This document shows, piece by piece, positions 1-11,050 of a stretch of 64,000 bases of DNA. Within the stretch, counting starts at the first letter, position 1; the number at the start of each line of letters is the position of its first letter. The notes under the pieces were generated by a model. The model saw nothing but the letters and a program-made list of their open reading frames with translations. It was not told where the DNA came from and did no database searches. Origin of the DNA: Chryseobacterium sp. 18061 (lineage in GTDB: Bacteria > Pseudomonadota > Gammaproteobacteria > Enterobacterales > Enterobacteriaceae); contig CACSKA010000005.1 in the NCBI GenBank assembly GCA_902706205.1, positions 248,001 to 312,000 on the forward strand, written 5' to 3'. Both the position numbers and the translations under genes were made by a program.

Positions 1-1112
1 CAGATCCAGTGGGTATCAATGGCGGTGACGTTGCCCGGTGCGGCCGCCGCAACATGGGTGAACATCGCCAGCGAAATGTCGAAATGGTTGTTGGAGTGCG
101 AGCCCCAGGTGAGACCAAATTCGTGGCACATTTGCGCCACGCGCACCGACCCCTGCATGGTCCAGAAGTGCGGGTCCGCCAGCGGAATATCCACCGACTG
201 CAACGATAGTGTGTGGCCCATCTGCCGCCAGTCGGTGGCAATCATGTTGGTGGCGGTCGGCAGCCCAGTAGCGCGACGAAATTCGGCCATTACTTCCCGG
301 CCTGAGAATCCCTGTTCTGCACCGCACGGATCTTCCGCATACGCCAGTACGTTGCGCAGCTGCTTACCAATGTTGATGGCTTCATCCAGTGACCACGCAC
401 CATTTGGATCAAGCGTCACGCGCGCCTGCGGGAAGCGTTTTGCCAGAGCCGTCACCGCTTCTGCTTCGTCTTCACCGCTTAATACGCCACCTTTGAGCTT
501 GAAGTCGTTGAAACCGTATTTTTCATACGCGGCTTCCGCCAAACGCACCACCGCATCCGGGGTCATCGCTTCGTCGTGGCGTACGCGATACCAATCACAT
601 TTGTCATCCGGCTGGCTCTGATAAGCCAGTGGCGTGCGTTTTCGGTCGCCGACAAAGAACAGATAGCCCAGCATTTCGACTTCATCGCGCTGCTGACCGT
701 CGCCCAACAGCGAGGCAACGTTTACGCCCAGATGCTGGCCGAGCAAGTCGAGCATCGCCGCTTCAATGCCCGTCACCACGTGAATGGTGGTGCGCAGATC
801 GAAGGTTTGCAGACCACGGCCGCCTGAATCGCGATCGGCAAAGGCATTACGCACCGCAGTCAGCACATTTTTGTATTCGCCGAGGGTTTTCCCCACCACC
901 AGCGCCGCCGCGTCTTCCAGGGTTTTACGGATCTTTTCGCCACCGGGGATTTCGCCCACGCCGGTATGCCCGGCGTTGTCTTTAATCATCACAATATTGC
1001 GGGTGAAGAACGGCGCGTGGGCACCGCTCAGATTCATCAGCATGCTGTCGTGTCCGGCAACCGGGATCACCTGCATGGAGGTCACTACTGGCGTTGAATG
1101 TTGAATCGTCAT
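1..1112 (-). CDS. gudD: Glucarate dehydratase GudD (3' end cut by window)
   Basis: Dehydrates D-glucarate (and L-idarate) to 5-keto-4-deoxyglucarate in the cytoplasm, the first step of glucarate catabolism. The visible 370 residues read closely like E. coli GudD (446 aa). Enolase-superfamily signatures seen are the KLK motif in [33 protein letters not shown] and [10 protein letters not shown] with the general-base His. About 76 C-terminal residues lie left of the window, which stops in AIDTHWIW. The ATG at 1112 has AAAGGA upstream and sits 12 bp after gudX, so it is the last of three gud genes on this strand. Confidence 0.96.
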   Translation of the reverse strand, partial: MTIQHSTPVVTSMQVIPVAGHDSMLMNLSGAHAPFFTRNIVMIKDNAGHTGVGEIPGGEKIRKTLEDAAALVVGKTLGEYKNVLTAVRNAFADRDSGGRGLQTFDLRTTIHVVTGIEAAMLDLLGQHLGVNVASLLGDGQQRDEVEMLGYLFFVGDRKRTPLAYQSQPDDKCDWYRVRHDEAMTPDAVVRLAEAAYEKYGFNDFKLKGGVLSGEDEAEAVTALAKRFPQARVTLDPNGAWSLDEAINIGKQLRNVLAYAEDPCGAEQGFSGREVMAEFRRATGLPTATNMIATDWRQMGHTLSLQSVDIPLADPHFWTMQGSVRVAQMCHEFGLTWGSHSNNHFDISLAMFTHVAAAAPGNVTAIDTHWI

Positions 1113-1124
1113 CGTGCAATCCTT

Positions 1125-2468
1125 TTATTGAGTACGACCGAAAACAGGGCGCTTGCGATCGAATGTCCAGCCGGGGATCAGGTACTGCATGGGCACCGCG
1201 TCATTACGCGCGCCGCCGGGCAGCCGTTTGTAAGCTTCATGCGCCTTTTCCATCTGCGCCCAGTCGAGCGTGACGCCGAGCCCAGGGGCTTCCGGCACCG
1301 TGATTTTTCCGTTCTCAATTTGCAACGGGTTTTGGGTGAGTCTGGCATCGCCTTCCTGCCAGATCCAGTGTGTATCAATGGCCGTCGGTTTGCCTGGGGC
1401 CGCCGCGCCGACGTGGGTAAACATCGCCAGTGAAATATCGAAATGGTTATTCGAATGGCAGCCCCAGGTCAGACCCCAGTCATCACAGAGCTGCGCCACG
1501 CGCACCGCGCCGGAGAGCGTCCAGAAATGCGGGTCAGCCAGCGGGATATCCACCGCGTTGAGCATCACAGCATGGCCCATTTCGCGCCAGTTAGTGGCAA
1601 TCATGTTGGTCGCAACCGGCAGGCCAGTCGCACGACGAAACTCCGCCATCACTTCTCGCCCAGAAAAGCCCTGCTCCGCGCCGCACGGATCTTCCGCGTA
1701 GGTCAGTACATTCTGTAGGTCTTTGCACAGGGCGATAGCTTCATCAAGCAGCCATGCGCCATTTGGGTCGACTGTGATGCGCGCGTCCGGGAAACGTTTC
1801 TTCAGCATTCGCGCGGCGTCGATTTCCTGTTCACCGGGCAAAACGCCGCCTTTCAGTTTGAAATCTTTGAAACCGTAACGGTCCTGTGCGGCCTCAGCCA
1901 GCCTGACCACGGCATTCGAGGAAAGCGCTTGCTGATGGCGCAAGTGATACCAGTCGTGACCATCTCGCCGCCCTTCAGAGTAAGGCAAATCGGTTTTGTT
2001 ACGGTCGCCGACGTAGAACAGATAGCCCAGCACCGTGACCGCATCGCGCTGTTTTCCCGGTCCCAGTAATTCGCAAACCGGCACATTCAGCGCCTGGCCA
2101 AGTAAATCCAGTAACGCCGCTTCAAGCGCCGCCACCGCATTAACCTTGAGTTCGAAGGTCCAGGCACCTTTCGCAAAGGTATCAAAATCGGCGGCCTGAT
2201 TTCCTTTATGGACCTGCTGTACCACACGATTCATGCGCGCAACTTCCTGCCCCACCACCTGCGGGATGGCATCTAGCAGCGTCTGGTAAATCACTTCCCC
2301 GCCGGGCGCTTCACCGACGCCGGTATGCCCGGCGTTATCGGTCAGCACCACGATGTTACGGGTGAAGTAAGCATGATGCGCGCCACCAATGTTCAGCAGC
2401 ATACTGTCCTGCGCTGCCACCGGGATCACCTTCATGTCAGTAATGACAGGGCTTGCCTGAGTATTCAT
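1125..2468 (-). CDS. gudX: Glucarate dehydratase-related protein GudX
   Basis: Paralogue of the adjacent GudD in the enolase superfamily, 447 aa, the expected family length. It keeps [33 protein letters not shown] and [10 protein letters not shown], so the metal ligands and catalytic Lys/His look intact, with small changes next to them (ATDW to ATNW, SHSNNH to CHSNNH). The E. coli homologue is reported as much less active than GudD; whether that holds here is unknown. Its ATG overlaps the gudP stop as ATGA, which suggests translational coupling. Confidence 0.93.
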   Translation of the reverse strand: MNTQASPVITDMKVIPVAAQDSMLLNIGGAHHAYFTRNIVVLTDNAGHTGVGEAPGGEVIYQTLLDAIPQVVGQEVARMNRVVQQVHKGNQAADFDTFAKGAWTFELKVNAVAALEAALLDLLGQALNVPVCELLGPGKQRDAVTVLGYLFYVGDRNKTDLPYSEGRRDGHDWYHLRHQQALSSNAVVRLAEAAQDRYGFKDFKLKGGVLPGEQEIDAARMLKKRFPDARITVDPNGAWLLDEAIALCKDLQNVLTYAEDPCGAEQGFSGREVMAEFRRATGLPVATNMIATNWREMGHAVMLNAVDIPLADPHFWTLSGAVRVAQLCDDWGLTWGCHSNNHFDISLAMFTHVGAAAPGKPTAIDTHWIWQEGDARLTQNPLQIENGKITVPEAPGLGVTLDWAQMEKAHEAYKRLPGGARNDAVPMQYLIPGWTFDRKRPVFGRTQ

Positions 2469-3823
2469 GATACACGCTCCGTTGCCGGTTTCAGCTCAAT
2501 GCGTTTGATATCGCCGACCAGTACCAGATAGCTCAGGACCGCAATCAGCGCGTGAATGCCGACATAAATCAGCGCCCAGTTAAACGAGCCGGTGGTTGCC
2601 ACGATATAGCCGATGGCAATCGGGGTGACGATGCCGGAGATATTGCCGAACATGTTGAACAGGCCGCCGCTGAGACCGCTAATTTCTTTCGGGGCGGTAT
2701 CGGCCATGACCGCCCAGCCCAACGCGCCGATGCCTTTGCCGAAGAATGCCATCGCCATAAAGCCGATGATCATCCATTCCGCATCGACGTAGTTACAGAA
2801 CACCATGGTCATCGACAGCAGCATACCGAGTACGATCGGCGTTTTACGTGCCACGTTGAGCGAACCCGTTTTACGCATCAGCCAGTCGGATATGATCCCG
2901 CCCAGCACGCCGCCTACAAAGCCGCACACCGCCGGGATGGACGCCACAAATCCCGCTTTCAGAATCGACATGCCACGCGCCTGCACCAGATACACCGGGA
3001 ACCAGGTGATGAAAAAGTAAGTCAGCGCATTGATGCAGTACTGTCCAAGGTATACGCCGATCATCATGCGCGAACCGACCAGTTGTTTTACCTGCGCCCA
3101 CTTCTCACGCATCGGCACTTGCTTCGCCGTCTTCTTCTGATCCATGTTGATCAGCGCCCCGCCTTCAGCGATGTAATCCAGTTCTTTTTGGTTCACGCCA
3201 GGATGCTGGTTGGGCTCGTGGATCATTTTCAGCCACAGGAAGCTGATGACGATCCCCAGCCCCCCCATGAAGAAGAATACGTGCGACCAGCCCACTTCAT
3301 GCGTCAGCCAGCCCATGATTGGTGCGAAGATTACCGTTGCAAAGTACTGCGCGGAGTTGAATATGGCGACCGCCGTGCCCCTTTCCTGCGCCGGGAACCA
3401 CGCGGCAACAATACGACTGTTGCCGGGGAAAGATGGCGCTTCGGCCAGACCCACCATAAAGCGCAACGTGAACAGCGCGACGATGATGCCAAAACCATGG
3501 AAGATATCGACAAAGCCCTGTAACAGGGTGAACATCGACCAGGTGAAGATCGACCAGAAGTAGACGCGCTTAGAACCAAAGCGATCGAGCAGCCAGCCGC
3601 CAGGGATTTGTCCAATCACATAAGCCCATGAAAATGCGGAGAAAACATAGCCCATACCCACCGGATTAAGGCCAATATCTTTGGCCATTTCTGACCCGGC
3701 AATCGAGAGCGTAGCGCGGTCGCCATAGTTGAACGAGGTGACGATAAACAGCATCACCACAATCCAGTAGCGCGCGTTGGTCCGCTTTTCAGCGGCCGCC
3801 GTGGCGTGACTTAGTGAACTCAT
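2465..3823 (-). CDS. gudP: D-glucarate/galactarate permease GudP (MFS)
   Basis: Inner-membrane major facilitator (anion:cation symporter branch) that imports D-glucarate. It has about 12 hydrophobic segments, the motif DRFGSKR after TM2, and near identity to E. coli GudP through the last residues. The start is placed at 3823 (MSSLSHAT, 452 aa) because AGGAG precedes it at good spacing and E. coli GudP begins there. The open frame continues upstream to 3934 but those residues have no family match. First gene of gudPXD; in E. coli the operon is activated by CdaR. Confidence 0.95.
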   Translation of the reverse strand: MSSLSHATAAAEKRTNARYWIVVMLFIVTSFNYGDRATLSIAGSEMAKDIGLNPVGMGYVFSAFSWAYVIGQIPGGWLLDRFGSKRVYFWSIFTWSMFTLLQGFVDIFHGFGIIVALFTLRFMVGLAEAPSFPGNSRIVAAWFPAQERGTAVAIFNSAQYFATVIFAPIMGWLTHEVGWSHVFFFMGGLGIVISFLWLKMIHEPNQHPGVNQKELDYIAEGGALINMDQKKTAKQVPMREKWAQVKQLVGSRMMIGVYLGQYCINALTYFFITWFPVYLVQARGMSILKAGFVASIPAVCGFVGGVLGGIISDWLMRKTGSLNVARKTPIVLGMLLSMTMVFCNYVDAEWMIIGFMAMAFFGKGIGALGWAVMADTAPKEISGLSGGLFNMFGNISGIVTPIAIGYIVATTGSFNWALIYVGIHALIAVLSYLVLVGDIKRIELKPATERVS

Positions 3824-3846
3824 TGTTGTGCTCCTGAGGCTTCCCT

Positions 3847-3883
3847 CATTCTGAACAACGTAACCTGTAGGGTAATCAGAATG
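3847..3883. promoter_or_regulatory. Inverted repeat upstream of gudP
   Basis: CATTCTGA at 3847-3854 is repeated in inverse as TCAGAATG at 3876-3883, 24 bp before the gudP start. It could be an operator or a leader hairpin of the gud operon. A separate 12-bp palindrome, GTGGCACGCCAC, lies at 3912-3923. No regulator can be assigned from sequence alone; CdaR is only a guess based on E. coli. The rest of 3824-4073 shows no gene. Confidence 0.35.
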
Positions 3884-4073
3884 ACATTTGTTTTTATGGC
3901 GACGTTGCTCTGTGGCACGCCACGTTTTATTCACCGACAGGAGAAGTATAAAAACGCGTCAACGATGGTTCACCGTGCATAAACACAGCATTCCGGAGTG
4001 GATAAAAGGTGTTTTCAGGCTTATGCCCAGGAGAATGGGGGATGGTTCACGGATTCAGGAATGGGAGGAGGGT

Positions 4074-4097
4074 TTTGCCCTTCGGCTGAAGGGCAAA
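4074..4097 (-). terminator. Hairpin after yqcA
   Basis: TTTGCCCTTC and GAAGGGCAAA form a perfect 10-bp stem with a 4-nt loop just past the yqcA stop. There is no strong T tract on the minus strand beyond the stem's own end, so termination strength is uncertain. Confidence 0.45.
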
Positions 4098-4101
4098 CGG
4101 A

Positions 4102-4545
4102 TCAGCTGAGCAGCGTCGCCCAGTGTTCAACCCACGGGTTGGAGACCGTTTCGGGTTCAGGATCTTCACTGGCGTCGATCATCAGCATTTCGCCGATACG
4201 CTGTGCGCCCTGCTCTTGCAACAACGCATCGAAACGCTTGCCGCCGCCGCAGAAATGCGAGTAGGTACTGTCGCCGAGAGCGATAATACCGTAGCGCAGA
4301 TGCGGCTGGTACATATCGAGAATGCCCTGATACAGCGGCACAATGCTGTCCGGCAGGTCGCCCTGGCCGGTGGTGGAAGTGACCACCAACGCATATTTCC
4401 CTTGGTAGGATTCCCAGTCGCTGACTTCAGGATCTTCAAATACCTGTGCTTTGTGGCCCTGAGCCGCGAGGATCGTCTGGGCTTCTTCCGCCACCAGCAG
4501 CGCGTTTCCGTACATGGTGCCGACAAAAATGCCTACATCCGCCAT
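4102..4545 (-). CDS. yqcA: Flavodoxin-like protein YqcA
   Basis: Small FMN-binding flavodoxin, 147 aa (E. coli 149). The N-terminus [12 protein letters not shown] corresponds to the phosphate-binding loop, with [12 protein letters not shown] and [14 protein letters not shown] as the other flavin loops. Its physiological electron partner is not established. It lies 16 bp downstream of truC on the same strand, so it is probably in the yqcC-truC-yqcA unit as in E. coli. Confidence 0.92.
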   Translation of the reverse strand: MADVGIFVGTMYGNALLVAEEAQTILAAQGHKAQVFEDPEVSDWESYQGKYALVVTSTTGQGDLPDSIVPLYQGILDMYQPHLRYGIIALGDSTYSHFCGGGKRFDALLQEQGAQRIGEMLMIDASEDPEPETVSNPWVEHWATLLS

Positions 4546-4561
4546 TACTTTTCTCCCTGAA

Positions 4562-5344
4562 TCATTCAGTTATGAGGTCATCCTGACCGTTGTCCGGCGT
4601 AAACTCAACCCTTTCAACGTCGGGGAGAAGCCCACGCCAGCCGAAATGTGACATTGCTTGCATCCAGACATCATCGAGGCTCGCCCGGATAACCAGAGGC
4701 TCGCCGGTAAACGGGTGCGTGAGGTGCAGTTCGCTGGCGTGCAGCATTAAGCGATCGCAGCCGAAGTTTTCCGCCGCACTTCGGTTCTGGCGCAAATCGC
4801 CGTGCTTACTGTCACCGAGGATCGGGTGACGCAGATGGCTCATGTGGCGACGCAGCTGATGCTTACGGCCAGTTTTCGGTTCCAGCTCAACCAGACCGTA
4901 GCGCGTGGTCGGGTAACGCCCGGTCGACACCGGCATTTCAACCGTAGCCAGACCGCGATAGTGCGTCACCGCAGGCTGGGCTTCTTTGTCATCACGGGCA
5001 AATTTATCCGCGATTTTGTCCAGTTCTTCCACCAGCGGGTAGTCGAGCAATTCCTCTTCCATCAGCCAGCCGCGCACGATGGCGTGGTAGCGTTTCTGAA
5101 TTTGATGTTGCTCAAACTGCTGTGAAAGACGACGGCCCGCCTCACTCGATAACCCCATCAGCAGCACGCCGGACGTTGGTCTGTCGAGACGATGAACGGT
5201 AAAAACATGCTGACCAATCTGGTCGCGCACGGTTTGCATAACCACCACTTTTTCATCGCGATCGAGCCAGCTGCGGTGAACTAACCACCCTGATGGTTTA
5301 TTAACAGCGACCAGCCATTCGTCCTGATAGAGGATCTCGATCAT
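4562..5344 (-). CDS. truC: tRNA pseudouridine(65) synthase TruC
   Basis: RluA-family pseudouridine synthase that modifies U65 in the acceptor-side T stem of tRNAs. The family motif [12 protein letters not shown], with the catalytic Asp, is at about residue 50. [20 protein letters not shown] is also typical. Length is 260 aa, as in E. coli. Its ATG overlaps the yqcC stop by one base (TGATG), pointing to coupled translation. Confidence 0.95.
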   Translation of the reverse strand: MIEILYQDEWLVAVNKPSGWLVHRSWLDRDEKVVVMQTVRDQIGQHVFTVHRLDRPTSGVLLMGLSSEAGRRLSQQFEQHQIQKRYHAIVRGWLMEEELLDYPLVEELDKIADKFARDDKEAQPAVTHYRGLATVEMPVSTGRYPTTRYGLVELEPKTGRKHQLRRHMSHLRHPILGDSKHGDLRQNRSAAENFGCDRLMLHASELHLTHPFTGEPLVIRASLDDVWMQAMSHFGWRGLLPDVERVEFTPDNGQDDLITE

Positions 5345-5673
5345 CAGTCGTCCACGCCCGCAAATAAGGTATCAAGCTGCTCAAGCTCCGGCAGGATGAT
5401 GCCGCGGAAAGGATGGCTCGCATCCATGGCAATTTCGTAATAGGGCGCAACGGCGAAGCTCTGCGGCAGCGGCTGCTGATTGTCAATCAGCTGGTGCATG
5501 CGTGGAAGCAGCACCCATTGCAGCCACTCCAGTGGCTCCAGCGTATCCATGCAGAAAGGTTGTGTACTTTCGAAAACGCTGGCGTCAGGCGCGGTGTCCT
5601 GCCAGTGCTGATGCTCGCGCAGCTGCGCTTCAATCGCATTCAGGCGCTGGCGAACGTGGTCGTGATGGGTCAT
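5344..5673 (-). CDS. yqcC: YqcC family protein (DUF446)
   Basis: Small soluble protein of unknown function, 109 aa, the same length as E. coli YqcC. Conserved stretches are TQPFCMDTLEPLEWLQWVLLPRMH and FAVAPYYEIAM. The start MTHHDHV at 5673 is preferred because it matches the family and has GAGG upstream; the frame stays open to 5763 but that part would run into the csrB terminator. First gene of yqcC-truC-yqcA. Confidence 0.93.
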   Translation of the reverse strand: MTHHDHVRQRLNAIEAQLREHQHWQDTAPDASVFESTQPFCMDTLEPLEWLQWVLLPRMHQLIDNQQPLPQSFAVAPYYEIAMDASHPFRGIILPELEQLDTLFAGVDD

Positions 5674-5740
5674 GGAAACCTCGGAAAATACGTCGAAATG
5701 AAAATCTGTGGCGCAGGATATCATCGGTGGCGAGGAAATA

Positions 5741-6105
5741 AAAAAAGGGAGCACTGTTTGCACAGTGCTCCCGGTTCGTTTCGCAGCAGTCCAGCTACCT
5801 TTGTTGCTCCCTGCTCATCCGTGAAAACTTTTCCTATGGTCTCCTGACCTGTTCATCCATAAACTATTGCATCCTGCTCGCACCACCCCGATGCGATTTG
5901 ACTTATCCGTAAGTTTGTCCTGATCTTCTTGATCCGCCGGGCGTCCTGACCGGTTCTCTTTCTCCATCCTGGAGGTGTCCTTTAACGCATCCTGCGTAAT
6001 CCTTTCGCTTCGATCCAGAAGCCTATCCTTGCAGCACCATCCTGGTGTATCCCGCTGAAACGTCATCATCCTGATGTTCGTTTCGTTTAGCGACTCCCTG
6101 TCGAC
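5741..6105 (-). ncRNA. csrB: CsrB, CsrA-sequestering small RNA
   Basis: Starts GTCGACAGGGAGTC like E. coli csrB and ends with a 12-bp perfect hairpin (GGGAGCACTG arms) followed by seven T. About 23 GGA triplets were counted by hand, many in hairpin loops of the AGGA type, giving multiple CsrA sites. Length is about 365 nt (E. coli 369), and the place between syd and yqcC is the same. CsrB titrates the translational repressor CsrA and so affects carbon storage, motility and biofilm. An ORF at 5815-6156 across it is spurious. Confidence 0.95.
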
Positions 6106-6278
6106 GTACATAGAATCCCCTATTACGCTTCGTCTTACAAGACTCTTATAAGACAACTCACCTGTCTATTTTCATATGAAAGCTAAGGTTTTTCACGATA
6201 ACTCTTTGATAATAATAGAAAAGTATTCATGCGAAACGGCAATAACAGGCTTACACGCTGGCGATCTCTCACAAGGTT

Positions 6279-6296
6279 TGTAAGAGATGTCTCACA
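6279..6296. promoter_or_regulatory. UvrY-binding palindrome upstream of csrB
   Basis: TGTAAGAGATGTCTCACA is an 18-bp imperfect palindrome matching the BarA-UvrY site TGTAAGAGATCTCTTACA. Its centre is about 183 bp before the csrB start, the same distance reported for the E. coli far-upstream activating site. It lies between csrB and the end of syd. Confidence 0.85.
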
Positions 6297-6315
6297 AGGA
6301 CACCAGGCATATGGA

Positions 6316-6861
6316 TTACAAAAGAGGCTCAAGATGGGTGAGGAAACTCGCGACAGACGCAGAAAGCGTGGTGCGATTACGGGTACCAAGGGTCTCAAGG
6401 ACCACTTCGCCCGTGAGATTACAGACGGAAACCACATCCAGTTCGCTGTCGAGCGTGCCAATAAACAACGTTGGTGGAAGCTTCAGGCGTTTCTGCGTGA
6501 CCAGATGACCAATCAGGTTTTCCTGCACTCGCTGAAAATCATCCGGACTCCAGACCTGCAGCAACGTAAGCTTGCGCTCGCCGAACAATGCGGGCATGTC
6601 ACCGGCAAACTGGCTGGTATAATAAGTTTGAAGCGGCTGTTGTACCACAATGTCCATCGCCCTTTCAACCGCTTCCAGAGTCGGTTCAAGGTTGAACGGC
6701 TGAGGCTGCCAGAAGACCGCGTCATCATCGGTGGTCGTCACGCAGGGTGAAGGAACGCCATGCAACTCTTCGCTTCGCGGCTGCGTGCCATGCCGCTGCT
6801 GCCATGCGTCGCAATAACGTTGGGTAAATGCCTGTAAGGCTCTCGCGGTCTGCTGATCCAC
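6316..6861 (-). CDS. syd: SecY-interacting protein Syd
   Basis: Peripheral inner-membrane protein that binds SecY and may act in quality control of the translocon. 181 aa, exactly the E. coli length. Strong matches are [35 protein letters not shown] and [14 protein letters not shown]. The start is a GTG at 6861 (residues DQQTARAL follow), with GGAG about 8 nt upstream; longer in-frame extensions run into queF on the other strand and are rejected. Divergent from queF, 68 bp apart. Confidence 0.93.
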   Translation of the reverse strand: MDQQTARALQAFTQRYCDAWQQRHGTQPRSEELHGVPSPCVTTTDDDAVFWQPQPFNLEPTLEAVERAMDIVVQQPLQTYYTSQFAGDMPALFGERKLTLLQVWSPDDFQRVQENLIGHLVTQKRLKLPPTLFIGTLDSELDVVSVCNLTGEVVLETLGTRNRTTLSASVASFLTHLEPLL

Positions 6862-6929
6862 TGCTTTCTCTCTCCAGGTCAACCAGGATAAACTCAATCC
6901 ATAGTCTACCTGCTTTGTGACGGTGAAAC

Positions 6930-7775
6930 ATGTCTTCTTATGAAAACCACCAGGCGCTGTCTGGCCTGACGCTCGGTAAATCAACTGATTATCGCGATAT
7001 TTATGACGCCAGCCTGCTGCAACCGGTACCACGCAGCTTAAACCGCGATCCGCTCGGTCTGCACGCCGGTAACCTGCCTTTCCACGGTGGCGATATCTGG
7101 ACGCTGTACGAGCTTTCCTGGCTGAATGCAAAAGGATTACCGCAGGTTGCCGTCGGCCACGTTGAGCTGAGCGACACCAGCATCAATCTGGTGGAATCCA
7201 AAAGCTTTAAGCTGTATCTGAATAGCTTCAACCAGACCCGATTCGCCAACTGGGAAGAGGTTCGCGCCACGCTGGAGTGCGACCTGCGCCATTGCGCCCA
7301 GGGCGATGTGACCGTCGCGTTATACCGTATAGATGAAATGGAAGGTCAGCCGATTGCCCATTTCCACGGTGCTTGCATTGACGAACAGGACGTCGAAATC
7401 GACAGCTACGAATTCAGTGCCGATTACCTGCAGGATGCTGCCTGCGGGAAAGTAGTAGAAGAGACATTGGTCAGCCATCTGCTGAAATCAAACTGCCTGA
7501 TTACCCATCAGCCAGACTGGGGTTCGGTGCAAATCCAGTATCGTGGGCCTCAAATCAACCGAGAAAATCTGCTGCGTTACCTGGTCTCTTTCCGCCATCA
7601 CAATGAGTTTCACGAGCAGTGCGTCGAGCGTATCTTCAATGACATTCAGCGCTTCTGCCAACCTGAAACCCTCAGCGTATACGCGCGTTACACGCGTCGC
7701 GGCGGACTCGACATCAACCCGTGGCGTAGCAATACCGATTTCGCCCCGGCCATCGGTCGCCTGGTTCGCCAGTAA
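6930..7775 (+). CDS. queF: NADPH-dependent 7-cyano-7-deazaguanine reductase QueF
   Basis: Reduces preQ0 to preQ1 in queuosine biosynthesis. 281 aa (E. coli 282), the long two-domain proteobacterial type. The QueF motif [17 protein letters not shown] binds NADPH, and the catalytic Cys is in [15 protein letters not shown]. The C-terminal [16 protein letters not shown] is also conserved. Transcribed away from syd as a single gene with its own terminator. Confidence 0.97.
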   Translation: MSSYENHQALSGLTLGKSTDYRDIYDASLLQPVPRSLNRDPLGLHAGNLPFHGGDIWTLYELSWLNAKGLPQVAVGHVELSDTSINLVESKSFKLYLNSFNQTRFANWEEVRATLECDLRHCAQGDVTVALYRIDEMEGQPIAHFHGACIDEQDVEIDSYEFSADYLQDAACGKVVEETLVSHLLKSNCLITHQPDWGSVQIQYRGPQINRENLLRYLVSFRHHNEFHEQCVERIFNDIQRFCQPETLSVYARYTRRGGLDINPWRSNTDFAPAIGRLVRQ

Positions 7776-7793
7776 CATAAATAATTTCAAAAT

Positions 7794-7818
7794 AAAGCGC
7801 GGCTTCGGTCGCGCTTTT
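7794..7818 (+). terminator. queF terminator
   Basis: AAAGCGCG and CGCGCTTT form an 8-bp stem around an 8-nt loop ending in T4, 18 bp after queF. Confidence 0.8.
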
Positions 7819-7891
7819 CCTTGTTAAAATCTAATCGGCAAGGCTATTGTAATCATTAGGGAAGACGTCATTCGTCCCGTAAGGAGTTAAC

Positions 7892-9256
7892 TTGATTACA
7901 CATATTAGCCCGCTTGGCTCAATGGATATGCTGTCGCAGCTGGAAGTCGATATGCTGAAAAGCAACGCCAGCAGCGATTTGTATCAGTTGTTCCGCAACT
8001 GTTCACTGGCAGTGCTCAACTCAGGCAGTCTGACCGACAACAGCAAAGAACTGCTGTCCCGCTTTGAAAGTTTTGAAATCAACGTGCTGCGCCGCGAGCG
8101 CGGTGTAAAACTGGAACTGATTAATCCGCCGGAAGATGCCTTCGTTGACGGGCGCATCATCCGCTCCCTGCAGGCGAACCTGTTTGCCGTCTTACGCGAT
8201 ATTCTGTTTGTTTACGGACAAATCCATAACACTGTCCGCTTCCCGAACCTCGACCTGGAAAGTTCGACCCACATTACCAATCTGGTGTTCTCGATCCTGC
8301 GTAATGCCCGGGCGCTGCACGTCGGTGAAGCACCGAGTATGGTGGTGTGCTGGGGCGGTCACTCCATCAATGAAAACGAATATCTCTATGCTCGCCGCGT
8401 CGGCACTCAGCTTGGCCTGCGCGAACTGAACATCTGTACCGGCTGCGGCCCGGGTGCAATGGAAGCACCAATGAAAGGCGCCGCCGTTGGCCATGCGCAG
8501 CAGCGTTACAGAGAAGGCCGCTTTATCGGCATGACCGAACCGTCGATCATCGCCGCTGAACCGCCGAACCCGCTGGTGAACGAACTGATCATCATGCCGG
8601 ATATCGAAAAGCGTCTGGAAGCATTCGTGCGTCTTGCCCATGGGATAATCATCTTCCCAGGCGGCGTGGGTACCGCAGAAGAGCTGCTGTACCTCCTGGG
8701 GATCCTGATGAACCCGGCCAACAAAAACCAGGTTCTGCCGCTTATCCTCACCGGACCGAAAGAAAGTGAGGACTACTTCCGCGTGCTGGACGATTTCATT
8801 GTGCATACGCTCGGTGAAGCGGCCCGCCGCCATTACCGCATTATTGTGGATGACGCCGCCGAAGTGGCACGTCAGATGAAAAAAGCGATGCCGCTAGTAA
8901 AAGAGAATCGCCGCGACACCGGAGATGCATACAGCTTCAACTGGTCAATCCGTATCGCGCCGGATCTGCAACAGCCGTTCGAACCGACGCATGAAAACAT
9001 GGCGAATCTGAAACTTTATCCGGACCAACCGGTAGAAGTGCTGGCGGCTGACCTGCGCCGTGCCTTCTCGGGCATTGTGGCGGGTAACGTGAAAGAAGTG
9101 GGCATTCGAGCGATTGAACAGTTCGGGCCGTACAAAATCCACGGTGACGGCGAAATGATGCGCCGGATGGATAACCTGCTGCAAAGCTTCGTCGCGCAGC
9201 ATCGTATGAAACTACCAGGCTCAGCCTACATTCCCTGCTACGAAATCTGTTCCTGA
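7892..9256 (+). CDS. ppnN: Nucleotide 5'-monophosphate nucleosidase PpnN
   Basis: LOG-family enzyme that cleaves the N-glycosidic bond of purine and pyrimidine monophosphates; the E. coli enzyme is stimulated by (p)ppGpp. 454 aa, the same as E. coli YgdH/PpnN. The LOG motif [15 protein letters not shown] is at about residue 255, with [16 protein letters not shown] before it. The start is TTG at 7892, with AAGGAG 5 nt upstream; the protein then begins [13 protein letters not shown] as in E. coli. Confidence 0.96.
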   Translation: MITHISPLGSMDMLSQLEVDMLKSNASSDLYQLFRNCSLAVLNSGSLTDNSKELLSRFESFEINVLRRERGVKLELINPPEDAFVDGRIIRSLQANLFAVLRDILFVYGQIHNTVRFPNLDLESSTHITNLVFSILRNARALHVGEAPSMVVCWGGHSINENEYLYARRVGTQLGLRELNICTGCGPGAMEAPMKGAAVGHAQQRYREGRFIGMTEPSIIAAEPPNPLVNELIIMPDIEKRLEAFVRLAHGIIIFPGGVGTAEELLYLLGILMNPANKNQVLPLILTGPKESEDYFRVLDDFIVHTLGEAARRHYRIIVDDAAEVARQMKKAMPLVKENRRDTGDAYSFNWSIRIAPDLQQPFEPTHENMANLKLYPDQPVEVLAADLRRAFSGIVAGNVKEVGIRAIEQFGPYKIHGDGEMMRRMDNLLQSFVAQHRMKLPGSAYIPCYEICS

Positions 9257-9275
9257 TCCACTCTTCCTGACACCA

Positions 9276-9302
9276 GGGCGGCGCATAACCGCCCTTCTTT
9301 CC
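9276..9302 (+). terminator. ppnN terminator
   Basis: GGGCGG and CCGCCC arms with a 7-nt loop, followed by a TTCTTT run, 19 bp after ppnN. Confidence 0.75.
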
Positions 9303-9713
9303 CTTCCAATGCCAAACGATTGCGTACCCAATGCAACCGACAGATATTCATTTAAATTATGTTATTGCACGCTAAATCTCTGCTTACGTCACTTTTTTCA
9401 GCAAAAGATACGTTTTAGTGATACTGAATATTCCTGCTTCATACTGCCAATGATAGCCTTCGCGCCCATAAATCCCCGTTTTATTAAAAAAAGCAGCCGG
9501 ATGGTCTAATAACCTTCTTTACTGAAGTGTTTTATTGCAATTGGGATCGAGATCACTGATAGATTGATAACTTAAATGTATCTTTCCGGCCGCAAACAAT
9601 CACGGGCAAAAATCATAAGAAAACCCCGTTTCACACTAATTTATTTTACCGTCAGTAACTTTTTCATTGGATTTGACTAAAAACTGACAAATTGCTTCCT
9701 CCAGGAGATATAG
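9303..9713 (+). promoter_or_regulatory. sdaC leader region with CRP-like site
   Basis: This AT-rich 411-bp gap holds no convincing gene. At 9542-9557 TGGGA-N6-TCACT matches the CRP consensus TGTGA-N6-TCACA at 8 of 10 fixed positions. Control of sdaC by CRP is known in E. coli. AGGAG just before 9714 is the sdaC ribosome site. A 66-codon ORF at 9309-9509 lacks a ribosome site and any family match. Confidence 0.5.
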
Positions 9714-11000
9714 ATGGAAACCATTCAAACCAGCACCATAGTGTCGACAGAAAGTCGTACCGGATGGCGTAAGACGGATACGATGTGGATGCTGGGCCTT
9801 TACGGCACTGCTATCGGTGCGGGCGTTCTGTTCCTGCCGATCAACGCCGGTGTCGGCGGTATGATCCCGTTGATCATCATGGCAATTCTTGCCTTCCCAA
9901 TGACCTATTTCGCTCACCGTGGCCTGACTCGCTTCGTGTTGTCTGGTAAAAACCCTGGCGAAGACATCACCGAAGTAGTTGAAGAACACTTTGGTATCGG
10001 CGCAGGTAAACTGATTACCTTGCTGTACTTCTTCGCTATCTACCCAATCCTGTTGGTTTACAGTGTGGCTATCACTAACACTGTTGAAAGCTTCATGACC
10101 CACCAGCTGGGAATGACGCCGCCACCGCGTGCCATTCTGTCTCTGATTCTGATTATTGGCATGATGACCATCGTGCGCTTCGGCGAGCAGATGATCGTTA
10201 AAGCGATGAGCATTCTGGTGTTCCCGTTTGTTATCGCGCTGATGGTGCTGGCGTGCTACCTGATCCCACAATGGAACGGCGCTGCGCTGGAAACGCTGTC
10301 TTTGAGCAGCGAAACAACCGGCAAAGGCCTGTGGATGACTCTGTGGCTGGCAATCCCGGTAATGGTGTTCTCCTTTAACCACTCACCGATCATCTCTTCT
10401 TTTGCTGTGGCAAAACGCGAAGAGTACGGCGACGATGCTGAGAAGAAGTGCTCCAAAATTCTGGCCTTCGCGCACATCATGATGGTTCTGACCGTAATGT
10501 TCTTCGTGTTCAGCTGCGTGCTGAGCCTGTCTCCGGTGGACCTGGCTTCCGCGAAAGAACAGAACATCTCGATTCTGTCTTACCTGGCAAACCACTTTAA
10601 CGCTCCGCTGATTGCCTGGATGGCACCGATTATCGCCATCATCGCCATCACCAAATCCTTCCTGGGCCACTATCTTGGCGCACGTGAAGGCTTTAACGGC
10701 ATGGTGATTAAATCTCTGCGTAGCCGCGGTAAAACCATTGAAGTAAGCCGTCTGAACAAGATGACTGCGGTGTTCATGTTGGTCACGACCTGGATTGTTG
10801 CGACGCTGAACCCAAGCATCCTTGGCATGATTGAGACCCTGGGCGGTCCGATTATCGCGATGATCCTGTTCCTGATGCCGATGTACGCTATCCAGAAAGT
10901 CCCTGCGATGCGCAAATACAGCGGCCACGTCAGCAATGTGTTTGTAATCATCATGGGCCTCATCGCCATTTCCGCGATTTTCTACTCCCTGTTCGGTTAA
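9714..11000 (+). CDS. sdaC: Serine:H+ symporter SdaC
   Basis: Inner-membrane L-serine transporter of the HAAAP family, 428 aa. About 11 hydrophobic segments begin with [19 protein letters not shown], a typical family start. [14 protein letters not shown] and [18 protein letters not shown] are also conserved. It is paired with sdaB, 50 bp downstream, so imported serine is directly deaminated. A hairpin between the two genes may reduce sdaB transcription. Confidence 0.96.
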   Translation: METIQTSTIVSTESRTGWRKTDTMWMLGLYGTAIGAGVLFLPINAGVGGMIPLIIMAILAFPMTYFAHRGLTRFVLSGKNPGEDITEVVEEHFGIGAGKLITLLYFFAIYPILLVYSVAITNTVESFMTHQLGMTPPPRAILSLILIIGMMTIVRFGEQMIVKAMSILVFPFVIALMVLACYLIPQWNGAALETLSLSSETTGKGLWMTLWLAIPVMVFSFNHSPIISSFAVAKREEYGDDAEKKCSKILAFAHIMMVLTVMFFVFSCVLSLSPVDLASAKEQNISILSYLANHFNAPLIAWMAPIIAIIAITKSFLGHYLGAREGFNGMVIKSLRSRGKTIEVSRLNKMTAVFMLVTTWIVATLNPSILGMIETLGGPIIAMILFLMPMYAIQKVPAMRKYSGHVSNVFVIIMGLIAISAIFYSLFG

Positions 11001-11005
11001 TCCCC

Positions 11006-11033
11006 GCGCCGCCTACGGGCGGCGCTTTTCTTT
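11006..11033 (+). terminator. Intercistronic hairpin sdaC-sdaB
   Basis: GCGCCGCC and GGCGGCGC form a perfect 8-bp stem with a TACG loop, followed by TTTTC. It lies between two co-oriented genes of one pathway, so it is probably a partial terminator or an mRNA 3'-end stabiliser. Confidence 0.65.
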
Positions 11034-11050
11034 CTAGCAATGGACGCATC

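Noticed and set aside
2552..3523. 323-codon ORF on the plus strand opposite gudP
   Set aside because: Its product has no recognisable domain, it lies wholly antisense to a clear MFS gene, and its composition is that of a shadow frame.
3888..4264. Short plus-strand ORFs between gudP and yqcA
   Set aside because: No ribosome site, no similarity, and they run into yqcA antisense.
5815..6156. 113-codon ORF on the minus strand
   Set aside because: It coincides with the csrB RNA; the repeats read as Ser/Arg-rich nonsense and there is no family match.
9636..10382. 248-codon ORF antisense to the sdaC start
   Set aside because: The His/Gln/Asn-rich product is typical of the reverse complement of a membrane protein gene.
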